From NCBI RefSeq assembly GCF_009601765.2, contig NZ_CP045699.1:1240001-1304000 (forward strand): a DNA stretch of 64,000 nucleotides. The letters are read 5' to 3'. Both the position numbers and the translations under genes were made by a program. The notes under the pieces were generated by a model. That model ran no database searches. It was not told where the DNA came from and was given only the letters and a program-made list of their open reading frames with translations. Positions 45,100 to 55,088 of the stretch are shown here, piece after piece (within the stretch, counting starts at the first letter, position 1; each line of letters opens with the position of its first letter). This DNA is from Vibrio algicola (GTDB lineage: Bacteria; Pseudomonadota; Gammaproteobacteria; Enterobacterales; Vibrionaceae).

Positions 45100-47238
45100 T
45101 CATGCTTGATGAGTGATCACCCAGCAATTATGGATGTGCTTATTACGTTCAAAATCTAATGGGCGAGTTTTGGCCGAGATATTTTCAGCTTTTAGACCTA
45201 AGTCAGCCAAACCCTCTAAATCCATTTTGAATTGACGTTTGTTGTTTGAAAACACCACCACACCCTCAGGGCGCATTAAACGTTTAAGGTTTTCCATCAA
45301 GCTTAAGTGATCGCGCTGCACATCAAAGGTATCTTCCATACGCTTTGAGTTTGAGAACGTTGGTGGATCGATAAAGATCAAATCAAACTGACGATCTTCA
45401 TGCTTGAGCCATTGTAAGCAATCTGCTTGTTCAAATTGATGAGCATCACCGGTGAAATCATTGAGTTCCATATTGCGCTGCGCCCACTGCAAATACGTAT
45501 TCGACATATCGACAGTAGTGGTCGATTTAGCCCCACCAGCCGCCGCATGCACACTGGCACTGCCGGTATAGGCAAATAAATTTAAGAAATCTTTGCCCGC
45601 CGACATTTGGCCTAAACGACGACGAGTCAATTTATGATCTAAGAATAAACCGGTATCTAAATAGTCTTGTAAGTTAACCAGTAACTTCACGCCATATTCG
45701 TTAACTTGCAAATATTCAGAATCTTGAGAAAGCTTCTGATATTGACGCTTGCCCTTTTGCTTTTCACGCGTTTTAAGCACCACTTTGTTGGCATCCACCC
45801 CTAATACTTGGATGGTTGCACGAATGATGTCGGTTAAACGGCGCTTGGCCACTTCTTCAGGAATGGTCTTTGGCGGTGCGTATTCTTGGATCACCACTTG
45901 ATCGAGATACAGATCAATCGCCACATTGTAGTTTGGAAGATCGGCATCATAAGCACGGTAACAATCGAGTTGCTCTCGTTTGGCCCATTTGCCAATTTTT
46001 GCGATGTTCTTTTTCAAGCGATTAGCGAAATCTGGTGCCACTTGCGCTTCTTCTTTATCGGCTTGACGTAGCGTTTCACCATTCGGATTAACACGACCAG
46101 TAATAGAATAATTTTTTTGGTGACACGGTAACGCGCCGTTACTGAGTTTATATTGTTTGTCAGCACGCATGCGTAAGCAACTTAATAACTCATCGCTGGC
46201 CGAGAAGATCGACGCATGGCTACCTGTAAATTCACTTTTTAGACGTGCACCTAACTCAGTGTATAACGCAATCAAACCAGGCTCGGTGCCCATACGCTCA
46301 CCGTAAGGCGGGTTACAAATCACCACCCCGGTATCAAATGCTGCGGGTTTTTCAAGTTTGGCCGCATCACCCAGTTGGAATTGGATAATGTCACCTAACC
46401 CAGCACGTTTCGCATTGTCTTTGGCAGCTTGCATTACGCGGCGGTCGATCTCGACACCAAAGAACTGAGTATTGCTTAGCGCTTTTAGTCCTTTACGACC
46501 TTGTACGCTTGCTTCAGTTTTCACTTCTGCCCAAGTTTCGGCTTCAAAATCATTCAATGATTCAAACGACCATTTAGGACGTTGCATACCTGGCGCCATA
46601 TTAGCAGCCATTAACGCGGCTTCAATCAGCAAGGTGCCGGAGCCACACATAGGATCGAGTAACGGTTGTGAATGGTCCCAACCGCTACGCAATATTACCG
46701 CACAAGCTAACGTTTCACGCAAAGGCGCTGCGCCCGCTTCAGTACGATAACCACGTTGATGCAAACCAAGACCAACCATATCAATACCTAAAATGGCTTG
46801 GTCACGATGCAAACGAACATGAATACGAAGATCCGGTTGTTCTTTACTGATATCCGGGCGACCTAAATCTTTTTTAGTAAAGCAATCGACAATCGCGTCT
46901 TTCACTTTCATTGCGCCATACTGGCTATTGCGGATTTCACGGTTGGTCCCGTTAAAATCGACAATCAGGCGTTTATCAACCGAGAAATGGTTAGACCAAT
47001 TCACTGCCGATGCCGATAGGTATAAGTCCATATCATCATTGCAGTAAAACTCAGATAGCACTTTAACAAAGCGAGAAGCCAAACGACTCCATAGGCAGCA
47101 ACGATAGATTTGAGCATTGTCGGCGGTAAAACGAACACCAGCTTGAACCGGTTTCGCATCGGTGACACCTAACTGCGTAAGTTCGTCAGCAAGAAGATTT
47201 TCGAGGCCGTTAGAAGTGATAGCTAAATATTGATTCAT
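45100..47238 (-). CDS. rlmL: Bifunctional 23S rRNA methyltransferase RlmKL
   Basis: A 712-aa fusion enzyme making m2G2445 (RlmL part) and m7G2069 (RlmK part) of 23S rRNA. It has an N-terminal THUMP domain, a methyltransferase domain with the SAM motif [16 protein letters not shown] and the catalytic NPPYGERM, and a second methyltransferase with [19 protein letters not shown] and DPPTFSNSK. Its length and order fit E. coli RlmKL. It is followed by the glutaredoxin-uup pair. The upstream gap to zapC is unusually long. Confidence 0.96.
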   Translation of the reverse strand: MNQYLAITSNGLENLLADELTQLGVTDAKPVQAGVRFTADNAQIYRCCLWSRLASRFVKVLSEFYCNDDMDLYLSASAVNWSNHFSVDKRLIVDFNGTNREIRNSQYGAMKVKDAIVDCFTKKDLGRPDISKEQPDLRIHVRLHRDQAILGIDMVGLGLHQRGYRTEAGAAPLRETLACAVILRSGWDHSQPLLDPMCGSGTLLIEAALMAANMAPGMQRPKWSFESLNDFEAETWAEVKTEASVQGRKGLKALSNTQFFGVEIDRRVMQAAKDNAKRAGLGDIIQFQLGDAAKLEKPAAFDTGVVICNPPYGERMGTEPGLIALYTELGARLKSEFTGSHASIFSASDELLSCLRMRADKQYKLSNGALPCHQKNYSITGRVNPNGETLRQADKEEAQVAPDFANRLKKNIAKIGKWAKREQLDCYRAYDADLPNYNVAIDLYLDQVVIQEYAPPKTIPEEVAKRRLTDIIRATIQVLGVDANKVVLKTREKQKGKRQYQKLSQDSEYLQVNEYGVKLLVNLQDYLDTGLFLDHKLTRRRLGQMSAGKDFLNLFAYTGSASVHAAAGGAKSTTTVDMSNTYLQWAQRNMELNDFTGDAHQFEQADCLQWLKHEDRQFDLIFIDPPTFSNSKRMEDTFDVQRDHLSLMENLKRLMRPEGVVVFSNNKRQFKMDLEGLADLGLKAENISAKTRPLDFERNKHIHNCWVITHQA

Positions 47239-48019
47239 TATCTCGGTCAGTAACTTAGTAAATGGACCGCGATTATATACTGAAACCCCCTACAGATGCG
47301 AACATCTCGCACCACTTAGCCCCTTTTATCTTGTTATTTCAGCATTTCTTTTCATTTAACCCGCGCTTTAATCCAACTAGCTCACTGAATGCTGTTTTTA
47401 CATGTCCGTTTATTGACAATAATTTCAGATTTTGACCCTTTTTTTACCATTTTCTTGCTCATTGGCACTGTGTTCATCTCACCATAGTGGTTACCACATG
47501 AATGCACATTGCGCATATCACTTTTATTAATCAATCTGCAGAGTAAGCGCTTATTCGCATAGATATTCACCATAACATTGGTATAGACCAGTGGGGCTTT
47601 TGCAGTGTAAATTAATTACAAAATGCGGTTAAAAGGGGTATTTATTTTATTTATGGCCTAAGTTTACGTCATTGCGACCAGTGGATTAAATCCAAATAAC
47701 CGCTCATTAGATAAAGGCACACCACAACTATGTGATGCTAGTCACGCCATATTTAAGACAGCATTGGTCACTTACTCACCACTTTACGATTATCATTACG
47801 CCAATATATAAGCCAATAGTCTTGTTTGTTTGGGAGTGGATTAACGCTTTTTTGAAGGTAATCCCATTTGATTGAAAACAATAACAGCAACCATTGAGCG
47901 CAGCTGCCCGTAGCGGTAATAGAGAAAGGCAAATTTTAAACAAAAAAAAGCCGACATCAGCCGGCGTAAAATACAACAAGGAACGAAATTATGCAGAGCG
48001 TCAAAAAATCAATCGCGGA
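47239..48019. other. 781-bp intergenic region, no confident gene
   Basis: This is the longest gene-free stretch in the window, between the rlmKL start and the zapC stop. It holds the zapC terminator (47942-47966). A 63-codon minus-strand frame at 47382-47573 (ending SKKMVKKGSKSEIIVNKRTC) has no good ribosome site and I do not recognise it. GACCAGTGG occurs twice (about 47587 and 47677). A small hairpin TGCGA / TCGCA lies near 47300. A short basic protein or small RNA could be here, but it is not supported. Confidence 0.4.
47942..47966 (-). terminator. Rho-independent terminator after zapC
   Basis: On the minus strand the stem GCCG / CGGC with an 8-nt loop is followed by eight T, about 54 nt past the zapC stop. 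Confidence 0.65.
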
Positions 48020-48565
48020 CTACCCTACCATTGCAAAATTATCGACTTGAGTTTGTAGGTATGCTTTGGCAAATCTATCGTGCATAACCTTAATAGGCTC
48101 ACCAAATTGCAGTATTTTCGATTCGGTTAAGCTGAAATCTTTCAATGAAACCGAAAGACACATACTCGCGGTTTCCCCTACTTCAACCACCATAAATAGG
48201 CCGTCGTTGTAGCAATTGCGTAGATGGACGATTTCGCCTTCTACTGGGATAAAGTCGCCACCTTGAGATGAAAAGAACCAGCTTTTAGGTTGTACAGGTT
48301 TATGAAAACGACGGGCTGCGACACCATTAAGGGCTAATTCAGACTTACGGGGATCGGATATAGGAAGTAAATTTACCTGCTCACAAAACGTATGATAGCT
48401 ATTGGCATCGTCGATTGAGAATTCATTCGCTTCAAAGGCCGTATTGACTAACATTTTTTTTGCAATATTGACGTTAAAAACCATATCGTCTTGCCCAAGG
48501 TCTAGCATTAGGGCTTTATCCGTTTCATTATAATACCAGTTCCATCTATCACTTGGTTTTAGCAT
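48020..48565 (-). CDS. zapC: Cell division protein ZapC
   Basis: A 181-aa cytoplasmic FtsZ-associated protein. It matches E. coli ZapC through RWNWYYNE, the segment ALMLDL, KPVQPKSWFFSSQG and the C-terminal VEVGETASMCL. ZapC stabilises FtsZ polymers at the Z-ring. It lies beside pyrD, as in enterobacteria. Its start ATG at 48565 follows a weak ribosome site. Confidence 0.93.
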   Translation of the reverse strand: MLKPSDRWNWYYNETDKALMLDLGQDDMVFNVNIAKKMLVNTAFEANEFSIDDANSYHTFCEQVNLLPISDPRKSELALNGVAARRFHKPVQPKSWFFSSQGGDFIPVEGEIVHLRNCYNDGLFMVVEVGETASMCLSVSLKDFSLTESKILQFGEPIKVMHDRFAKAYLQTQVDNFAMVG

Positions 48566-48656
48566 GAGCCCGCCTTTTTAAAACAAATAAAGTGAAAATA
48601 GACACTCTACTTCTTCCGTCTATCCCTTAGGTATTATTCATTTTACAAACAGATGG

Positions 48657-48690
48657 GCAAAAAAAAAGAGGAAAACTTAATTCCTCTTTC
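48657..48690 (-). terminator. Rho-independent terminator after pyrD
   Basis: The stem AAAGAGGAA / TTCCTCTTT with a 7-nt loop is followed by a T-run of nine on the minus strand, about 31 nt past the pyrD stop. Confidence 0.8.
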
Positions 48691-48720
48691 AGACTGAAAT
48701 AATGTAAATATCGATATTAA

Positions 48721-49731
48721 TTAGATATTTTTAACGATTTCTTTTATTAATTCTGGTCCACGATAAATAAAGCCCGAATACACTTGGACTAATTTAGCAC
48801 CAGCTTGCATTTTTTCTTTTGCCGCAATATAAGAGTCGATCCCACCTACCCCAATGATTGGGATCTCTTCACCTAATTGTTGATAAAGTTGACGCACCAC
48901 TTCGGTACTGCGAGATTGTAATGGCTTACCACTTAAGCCGCCGGTCTCACTGGCATTTTTCATCCCTTCAACTAAAGTGCGATCTAAAGTGGTGTTGGTT
49001 GCGATCACGCCATCAATCTTATGTTTTTTCAACGAGTCACAAATCTGCACTAATTCGTCATCACTTAAATCAGGGGCAATTTTTAATGCTAATGGTACGT
49101 ATTTATTGTGTTGTTTTTCAAGCTCCAGTTGTTTTTGCTTTAATGCGGCCAGTAATTCGTCCAATGCTTCGCCATATTGAAGTGTACGTAACCCTGGAGT
49201 ATTTGGAGATGAAATGTTAGCGGCAATATATCCGGCATGTGGGTACACTTTTTCCATACAAATTAAATAATCTTCAGTACCCTTTTCTATTGGCGTGTCT
49301 TTATTCTTACCAATATTAATACCGATAATACCGTCATATTTGGCTTTCTTAACATTTTCAACCAGTTGATCGACACCTTCATTATTAAACCCCATACGGT
49401 TAACAATGCCTTCCGCTTCAAGAATACGGAAGCATCGTGGTTTGTCATTACCAGGTTGTGGACGTGGTGTTACTGTGCCGACTTCAAGAAAGCCAAACCC
49501 AATCGCGCCAAAGCCGTCAATTGCTTCACCATTTTTATCCATGCCCGCCGCTAAACCAACCGGATTTTTAAAGGTTAGCCCCATCACTTCAACGCTACGA
49601 GTCGGTAGGTTCTGGCGATAAAATAAATCAAGCGGTGTACCGTGTAAGCGGCGAATATTATTAACCGCAAATTCATGTGCGGTTTCTGCACTGAATTGAA
49701 ATAAACCTGTTCTGGCAATACGATAAAGCAT
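48721..49731 (-). CDS. pyrD: Quinone-dependent dihydroorotate dehydrogenase PyrD (class 2)
   Basis: A 336-aa membrane-associated flavoenzyme of pyrimidine synthesis that reduces quinone. It has the N-terminal helix region ([19 protein letters not shown]), [40 protein letters not shown], the catalytic Ser in [13 protein letters not shown], and the FMN phosphate loop GVGGIDS followed by [14 protein letters not shown]. Its length and motifs are those of class 2 PyrD. It is flanked by terminators on both sides, so it is probably a single-gene unit. Confidence 0.96.
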   Translation of the reverse strand: MLYRIARTGLFQFSAETAHEFAVNNIRRLHGTPLDLFYRQNLPTRSVEVMGLTFKNPVGLAAGMDKNGEAIDGFGAIGFGFLEVGTVTPRPQPGNDKPRCFRILEAEGIVNRMGFNNEGVDQLVENVKKAKYDGIIGINIGKNKDTPIEKGTEDYLICMEKVYPHAGYIAANISSPNTPGLRTLQYGEALDELLAALKQKQLELEKQHNKYVPLALKIAPDLSDDELVQICDSLKKHKIDGVIATNTTLDRTLVEGMKNASETGGLSGKPLQSRSTEVVRQLYQQLGEEIPIIGVGGIDSYIAAKEKMQAGAKLVQVYSGFIYRGPELIKEIVKNI

Positions 49732-49759
49732 GCTTGCTCCTAACTGTGTCGATCCAAAA

Positions 49760-49783
49760 GAAAAAGCCCCTAAAATTTGGGGC
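49760..49783 (-). terminator. Rho-independent terminator between gdhB and pyrD
   Basis: The stem GCCCC / GGGGC with an inner AT loop is followed on the minus strand by five T and a further T tract. It lies about 100 nt past the gdhB stop. Confidence 0.75.
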
Positions 49784-49800
49784 GAAGTATACCTTTCTCA

Positions 49801-49856
49801 CTAGAATTATACTAGCCGCAATCGGTTGCATTGCGGCTAGCCAAACCGAATTCTAG
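49801..49856. repeat. Nested inverted repeat after gdhB
   Basis: An outer pair CTAGAATT / AATTCTAG surrounds an inner pair CTAGCCGCAAT (49812-49822) / ATTGCGGCTAG (49830-49840). The structure lies just past the gdhB stop and ahead of the terminator at 49760. It may add to termination or RNA stability, or be a small repeat element. Confidence 0.5.
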
Positions 49857-49880
49857 TTTTAGATCAAAGTTTAAGCGATA

Positions 49881-52800
49881 TCAGTGACTTTTATGGTCAT
49901 TAAGTGAACCGATCGGTTGATTGGCCGCACAATTTAGGTTTAATAACATCAATTCTCGTAATGCTACTGAGAACTTAGCAAACTCATGTGCATTGCCGAC
50001 TTTAAATTCATTGAGGATATTCTCCCACCGAATTAATGACACTTTATTAGCAGTAATCCACTCATTAAGTGACACTGTGACGTCTTTAGTCGTTTTCTCC
50101 ATGCAGGAACAGCCTAATACTTGCGAAGTTAGTTGACGTTGCTGCCAATCGAGATCTTCTCGGAATGTCGCTCGAGCTAATGCTTGCCAGTTATTATCAA
50201 CCGGTTGATTGTTAATCTGCTCTAAGAACCAATGTAAGGATAAACGATCGCCTAAGGTGTAATACATGGCCGAGGTTTGTTCAACCGTGATCCCCACTTC
50301 ATTTGAAACCGTCACGATATCCAAGGCGGAAAATAAACTACTCAAACGTGAAGCCTTTTCCGCTAATGCTTGACTCACCCCCTGCATAATCCAAGCTTGT
50401 GCCAATGTATCGTGCTCAGCCATTTCGGCAGAGACTAAAAATTGTGCCAAGCCATTTTCTACCGTATCGATCCCAGCTTGATACTGCCCAACTATCTCTC
50501 CCACTGTTCGCTTGGCCATCTGATTACGAATAAGCCAGCGTGATGCTCGTCTTAAATTCCGACGTACCAACATCAATAATTGATATTGCACTTCGCTGCT
50601 GGTGACATTGTCGAGTTGTCGGATCTCAGTAAACATCGCTTCAGCATTAAATATCTCACGAGCAGCCACATAAGCATTGGTGATATCCACTACCGCCGCA
50701 CCTGTTTCATCTTGCAAACGGCTGACAAAATTACATCCCATTTCATTCACCATTTGATTGGCTAGCGATGTAGCAATGATCTCCTTACGTAATGGATGTG
50801 ATGGTATTTGCGTCTCATAGTTACCGCGTAACCTAGACGGGAAGTAATTGACTAATAATTTGGCGTTATAGGCTTCATCGGCAATCTCATCACATGCCAG
50901 TTGTTCTTTTAGGACCATCTTTGCATACGAAATAAGCACTGAGATTTCTGGACGAGTTAAGCCCTTACCTTGTTTTTCACGCTCGAGTAAGGTTTCATCA
51001 TCGGGTAGATATTCAAGCCCTCGATCCAATTTGCCCATTTTTTCTAACGCATGGATAAAACGGATCAAAGATTTCACCTGTTCCGTCCCTTGGCTTTGGG
51101 CGACTGAAATGGATTCCGATTGGCAATAAGCATCATCCAGTACAATCTCACTAATCTCATCTTCCATACTATCTAAGATAATATTACGTTGTTTAAAGGT
51201 AAGATCACCATTGGCCACCAATCCGTTTAAGAAGATCTTTATATTCACTTCGTTATCCGAGCAATCTACACCACCCACATTATCGACAAAATCGGTATTG
51301 ACTCGCCCGCCAGATAAAGCGAATTCAATCCGGCCTAATTGGGTCATGCCAAGGTTGCCACCTTCTCCGATAACTTTTGCTTTAAGATCTTTACCATCAA
51401 CACGTAACGCATCATTGGCTCGGTCACCGACATCGGTATTATTTTCTTTTGCGGACTTAACATAAGTACCAATACCACCATTCCAAAGCAGATCGACTTC
51501 CATTTGTAATAGCATTTTGATCAATTCAGTTGGGGTTAAAGATTGCTTTTGTGTGCCGATCATTTTTTGAATTTCAGGCGTTAGCGAGATCGACTTAGAT
51601 CGTCTTGAGAATATTCCACCGCCTTTGGAGATCAGCTTCGGATCATAGTCTTCCCAACTTGATCTTGGCAGATTAAATAGACGTTCACGCTCTGGCCAGC
51701 TTTGCGCCGCATCCGGATTGGGATCAATAAAGATATGCATATGGTTAAAAGCGGCTTGTAACCGAATATGTTTCGATAACAGCATACCATTACCAAACAC
51801 ATCCCCCGCCATATCACCGACACCAACACAAGTAAAATCAGTAGTTTGAGTATCAATTCCCATTTCACGGAAATGACGTTTTACCGATTCCCACCCCCCT
51901 TTGGCGGTGATCCCCATTGCTTTATGGTCATAGCCATTCGAGCCACCAGAGGCAAAAGCATCATCTAACCAGAAGTTGTATTCTGCCGCGACAGAATTGG
52001 CAATATCACTAAAGGTTGCGGTGCCTTTATCGGCTGCCACAACCAAATAAGGATCGTCGATATCATGTCGAACCACATTGATTGGCGCGACCACTTTTCC
52101 TTCAATGATATTATCGGAGACATCTAGCAGGGCTCGAATAAAACGCTTATAGCAACGTTGGCCTTCGGCAAATATTTCATCACGGGTAGTCAAATTTTGC
52201 TGGCGTTTACACACAAAGCCGCCTTTTGCCCCCACCGGAACTATTACTGTATTTTTAACCTGTTGCGCTTTGACTAAACCTAATACTTCAGTGCGGAAAT
52301 CTTCTTGACGATCAGACCATCGCAAACCACCTCGTGCCACTTTGCCGGCACGTAGATGCACCCCTTCTACATCGGGTGCATAGACAAAGATTTCAAACTC
52401 TGGCACCGGCGCTGGGATTTCTGGGATCTTACGCGGGGTCAGTTTTAATGCCAACCAAGGCTTAGGCGATCCGTCTTGATCGACTTGGTAATAATTGGTT
52501 CGAATGGTGGCTTTTATCATTTCCATGTAACGACGAATGATCCGGTCATCATCCAAGCTTTCTACTTTTTCAAGTTTGGCTTTAATCGTTACGATCAATT
52601 TATCTTCTGCTTTAGCACGCGACTTCAATTTAGGATCAAAGCGCGCCTCAAACAGATCCACTAATATTTGTGCCAATTCTGCATGATTTGATAATGTATC
52701 TTCAATATATTGCTGGCTAAACGGAAAGCCAACTTGACGCATATAACGTGCATAACTGCGTAAAATCGTTATTTCTCGCCCACTTAACCCTGCTGATAAC

Positions 52801-54761
52801 ACCAAACGGTTAAAGCCATCACTTTCTAAATCACCATTCCAAATAGCAGCAAACGCTTGTTGGAATCGTTCGCGCGCTTCACGAAGATCAATCTGTTGTT
52901 TGCTTTGATGCAGCATTGAGAAATCGAGGATCCAGAAAACCGTGCCATCTGCTTTTTGGATCTCGTAGGGTGATTCACCGATCACCCGTAATCCTAAGTT
53001 TTCTAGCATCGGCATCACATCAGATAAGTGAATCGGTTCATCGCGATGGTAAAGTTTCAATTTTACCGCTTTTGAATCTTTTTTGACTTCTTGCGGACGA
53101 TAAAAAAGCATACCGAGTTTATTACTTTCATCTAATTTTTCTAATTGTTCAATATCGGCAACGGCGGTGCCCCCTGCCAAGGTCGCTTCTTTGTACGAGC
53201 GAGGAAAGGCATCTTGATAATCTTTGGCTAAAGCCGTGCCTTTATTTTCACCAAAATTGCTGATCACAGATTGAGTTAATCGATCGTCCCAAGAAAAAGA
53301 GGCTTCCATTAAGTTTCTCTCTATTGCCTTAACATTAATATCATTGTCATTGTTATCAACTCGCACTATATATTGGGTACGAGCTAACGGACTCTCAGAA
53401 AAATAGGTGGTAAATTCGACCTCTTGGTCACTGCCAAAATGATCTTGAAAAATACTTTGGGTCTTGATGCGCAACTCAGTGTTGTACCGCTCTTTGGTGA
53501 CATACACCATGCAACTGTAAAAACGGCCAAATGGGTCTTTACGCACAAACAAACGCAATAAATCTCGGTCTTGCATTTGCACTACGCCCATCCCTACTTC
53601 TAATAATTCTTCTTCTTTGGCTTGAAGCAATTCATCTCTTGGGTAGTTCTCTAAAATATTATGCAGTGCTTTCCATGAATAAGATCCTTTTAGATAACCA
53701 CTTGATTGCAGAATTCGTGACACTTTATCTCGAATTAGCGGAATGTCTTCCACACTTTGGTTATATACCGCCGAAGTGTACAAACCGATAAAGCGATGCT
53801 CTCCCACCACTTTACCTTTGTTATCAAATTTCTTGATCCCAACATAATCGGTATAAGCGGGTCGATGTATTGTCGAAGCATGACTGCCTTTAGTGAGCAT
53901 TAATAAATCGGGCTTTTTCGCTTCAAGTTTTGCGCTATCGGAAAGGGTCGAAAGTCGCCCTGTATTTTGCACTCGTTGTTCTTGTGTCAGTAAACCTAAT
54001 GCGTCGCTGTCGGCTGATACAAGTTCGTACTCACCATCGACCGTTTGCAAGTCATATTCTTTATAGCCCATAAAGGTAAAGTTATGCTCACCAAGCCAAG
54101 TGAGAAATGCAAATCCTGCCTCTAAACGTTCCGCTTCAACTGGGATGTTTTTTCTTTGTTTTTCAGTCTCTTTAATCACTGCTTGTAATTTATCTGCCAT
54201 TTGTTGCCAGTTCGATACCACCAATTTTGCATCCGTGATCACCGATAAAATTTCATTTTTTAACGCACTCATTCGGTGTTTATCGGCAATACGATCCACT
54301 TCAATATGGAACAATGATTGCATTCCTCCTTCACCGCTATTTATCCCACACACTTGACCATTGTTATATTCAATTTGGGTTGGACCATTGGCCATAAAGT
54401 GACTGGTAAGATCAAAACGAGAGATCGCCATTTTGACCGAGTCGACCAGAAAAGCACTATCCGGCACCACAATTTCGATAATAGTATGAGTCGATTGCCA
54501 ACCTTGGCGACTTAAGGTTGGATTAAAAACTTGCACTGACATTTGATCTTCTTTTTTCTCTGAGAGGTGTTGCCAAAGACTCATTACCGCGCCGTAGAGA
54601 TCGGATTCATTCCTTTGAAAAAGATCATCGTGTGAAATATTACTATAAAGATGCTCAGCTAAATGGACCACCAACTGTTGCGAAGGTGATTCTAATTTAT
54701 CCTTAATTAACTGATACACTTTCTCGAGTAAAACCGGAACAATTTTTTCACTAGATGACAT
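49881..54761 (-). CDS. gdhB: NAD-specific glutamate dehydrogenase, large (180-kDa class) type
   Basis: A 1626-aa enzyme converting glutamate to 2-oxoglutarate with NAD. Its length is right for the large class (about 1600 aa). The N-terminal third holds ACT-like regulatory domains, followed by the catalytic part with GGLRWSDRQEDFRTEVLGLVKAQQ, VIVPVGAKGGFV (catalytic Lys region), and the nucleotide-binding GVGDMAGDVFGNGMLLS. A helical C-terminal domain follows. It is catabolic in vibrios and pseudomonads. It stands alone with its own terminator and a 327-bp upstream gap. Confidence 0.95.
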   Translation of the reverse strand: MSSSEKIVPVLLEKVYQLIKDKLESPSQQLVVHLAEHLYSNISHDDLFQRNESDLYGAVMSLWQHLSEKKEDQMSVQVFNPTLSRQGWQSTHTIIEIVVPDSAFLVDSVKMAISRFDLTSHFMANGPTQIEYNNGQVCGINSGEGGMQSLFHIEVDRIADKHRMSALKNEILSVITDAKLVVSNWQQMADKLQAVIKETEKQRKNIPVEAERLEAGFAFLTWLGEHNFTFMGYKEYDLQTVDGEYELVSADSDALGLLTQEQRVQNTGRLSTLSDSAKLEAKKPDLLMLTKGSHASTIHRPAYTDYVGIKKFDNKGKVVGEHRFIGLYTSAVYNQSVEDIPLIRDKVSRILQSSGYLKGSYSWKALHNILENYPRDELLQAKEEELLEVGMGVVQMQDRDLLRLFVRKDPFGRFYSCMVYVTKERYNTELRIKTQSIFQDHFGSDQEVEFTTYFSESPLARTQYIVRVDNNDNDINVKAIERNLMEASFSWDDRLTQSVISNFGENKGTALAKDYQDAFPRSYKEATLAGGTAVADIEQLEKLDESNKLGMLFYRPQEVKKDSKAVKLKLYHRDEPIHLSDVMPMLENLGLRVIGESPYEIQKADGTVFWILDFSMLHQSKQQIDLREARERFQQAFAAIWNGDLESDGFNRLVLSAGLSGREITILRSYARYMRQVGFPFSQQYIEDTLSNHAELAQILVDLFEARFDPKLKSRAKAEDKLIVTIKAKLEKVESLDDDRIIRRYMEMIKATIRTNYYQVDQDGSPKPWLALKLTPRKIPEIPAPVPEFEIFVYAPDVEGVHLRAGKVARGGLRWSDRQEDFRTEVLGLVKAQQVKNTVIVPVGAKGGFVCKRQQNLTTRDEIFAEGQRCYKRFIRALLDVSDNIIEGKVVAPINVVRHDIDDPYLVVAADKGTATFSDIANSVAAEYNFWLDDAFASGGSNGYDHKAMGITAKGGWESVKRHFREMGIDTQTTDFTCVGVGDMAGDVFGNGMLLSKHIRLQAAFNHMHIFIDPNPDAAQSWPERERLFNLPRSSWEDYDPKLISKGGGIFSRRSKSISLTPEIQKMIGTQKQSLTPTELIKMLLQMEVDLLWNGGIGTYVKSAKENNTDVGDRANDALRVDGKDLKAKVIGEGGNLGMTQLGRIEFALSGGRVNTDFVDNVGGVDCSDNEVNIKIFLNGLVANGDLTFKQRNIILDSMEDEISEIVLDDAYCQSESISVAQSQGTEQVKSLIRFIHALEKMGKLDRGLEYLPDDETLLEREKQGKGLTRPEISVLISYAKMVLKEQLACDEIADEAYNAKLLVNYFPSRLRGNYETQIPSHPLRKEIIATSLANQMVNEMGCNFVSRLQDETGAAVVDITNAYVAAREIFNAEAMFTEIRQLDNVTSSEVQYQLLMLVRRNLRRASRWLIRNQMAKRTVGEIVGQYQAGIDTVENGLAQFLVSAEMAEHDTLAQAWIMQGVSQALAEKASRLSSLFSALDIVTVSNEVGITVEQTSAMYYTLGDRLSLHWFLEQINNQPVDNNWQALARATFREDLDWQQRQLTSQVLGCSCMEKTTKDVTVSLNEWITANKVSLIRWENILNEFKVGNAHEFAKFSVALRELMLLNLNCAANQPIGSLNDHKSH

Positions 54762-55088
54762 TTTCTTACTCCATCATTGGATAGACAATTAACTTGAGGT
54801 TGGCATAAATATGATTGGCATTTTTTGCATACCACTCATTTAGTGTAAGAGATATATTACGATAAAGTTAAATAGTTTAAAGCTTATTTAATCGAGTAAA
54901 ATTCGATTTTGAGACATCAACACATGGTCATACCGCTAGATTTTGTGTGAATGGTATAATTTATCGCTACAAAAAGGCTAATTAGCCATTTATTTTACTA
55001 TCACTATGATTTTTAGATAAAAAATGGCGACCATGTGGCCACCATTTTCGTCATCATATTAACTTAATATTTACATTTCCGGTCAATG
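54762..55088. other. Upstream region of gdhB containing the pepN terminator
   Basis: This 327-bp gap between gdhB and pepN is AT-rich. It should hold the gdhB promoter, and near 55021 it holds the pepN terminator. No ORF or other signal is seen. Confidence 0.5.
55016..55050 (-). terminator. Rho-independent terminator after pepN
   Basis: AAAATGG..CC-ATGT-GG..CCATTTT forms an imperfect stem followed on the minus strand by six T. It lies about 40 nt past the pepN stop. Confidence 0.7.

Noticed and set aside
46120..46132. GTGACACGGTAAC as a matS candidate
   Set aside because: It has two mismatches to the consensus.
47382..47573. 63-codon basic ORF in the rlmKL-zapC gap
   Set aside because: No good ribosome site and no recognisable family; kept only as a possibility in the gap description.
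47776..47979. 67-codon minus-strand ORF overlapping the zapC terminator
   Set aside because: It contains the terminator stem and lacks a ribosome site.
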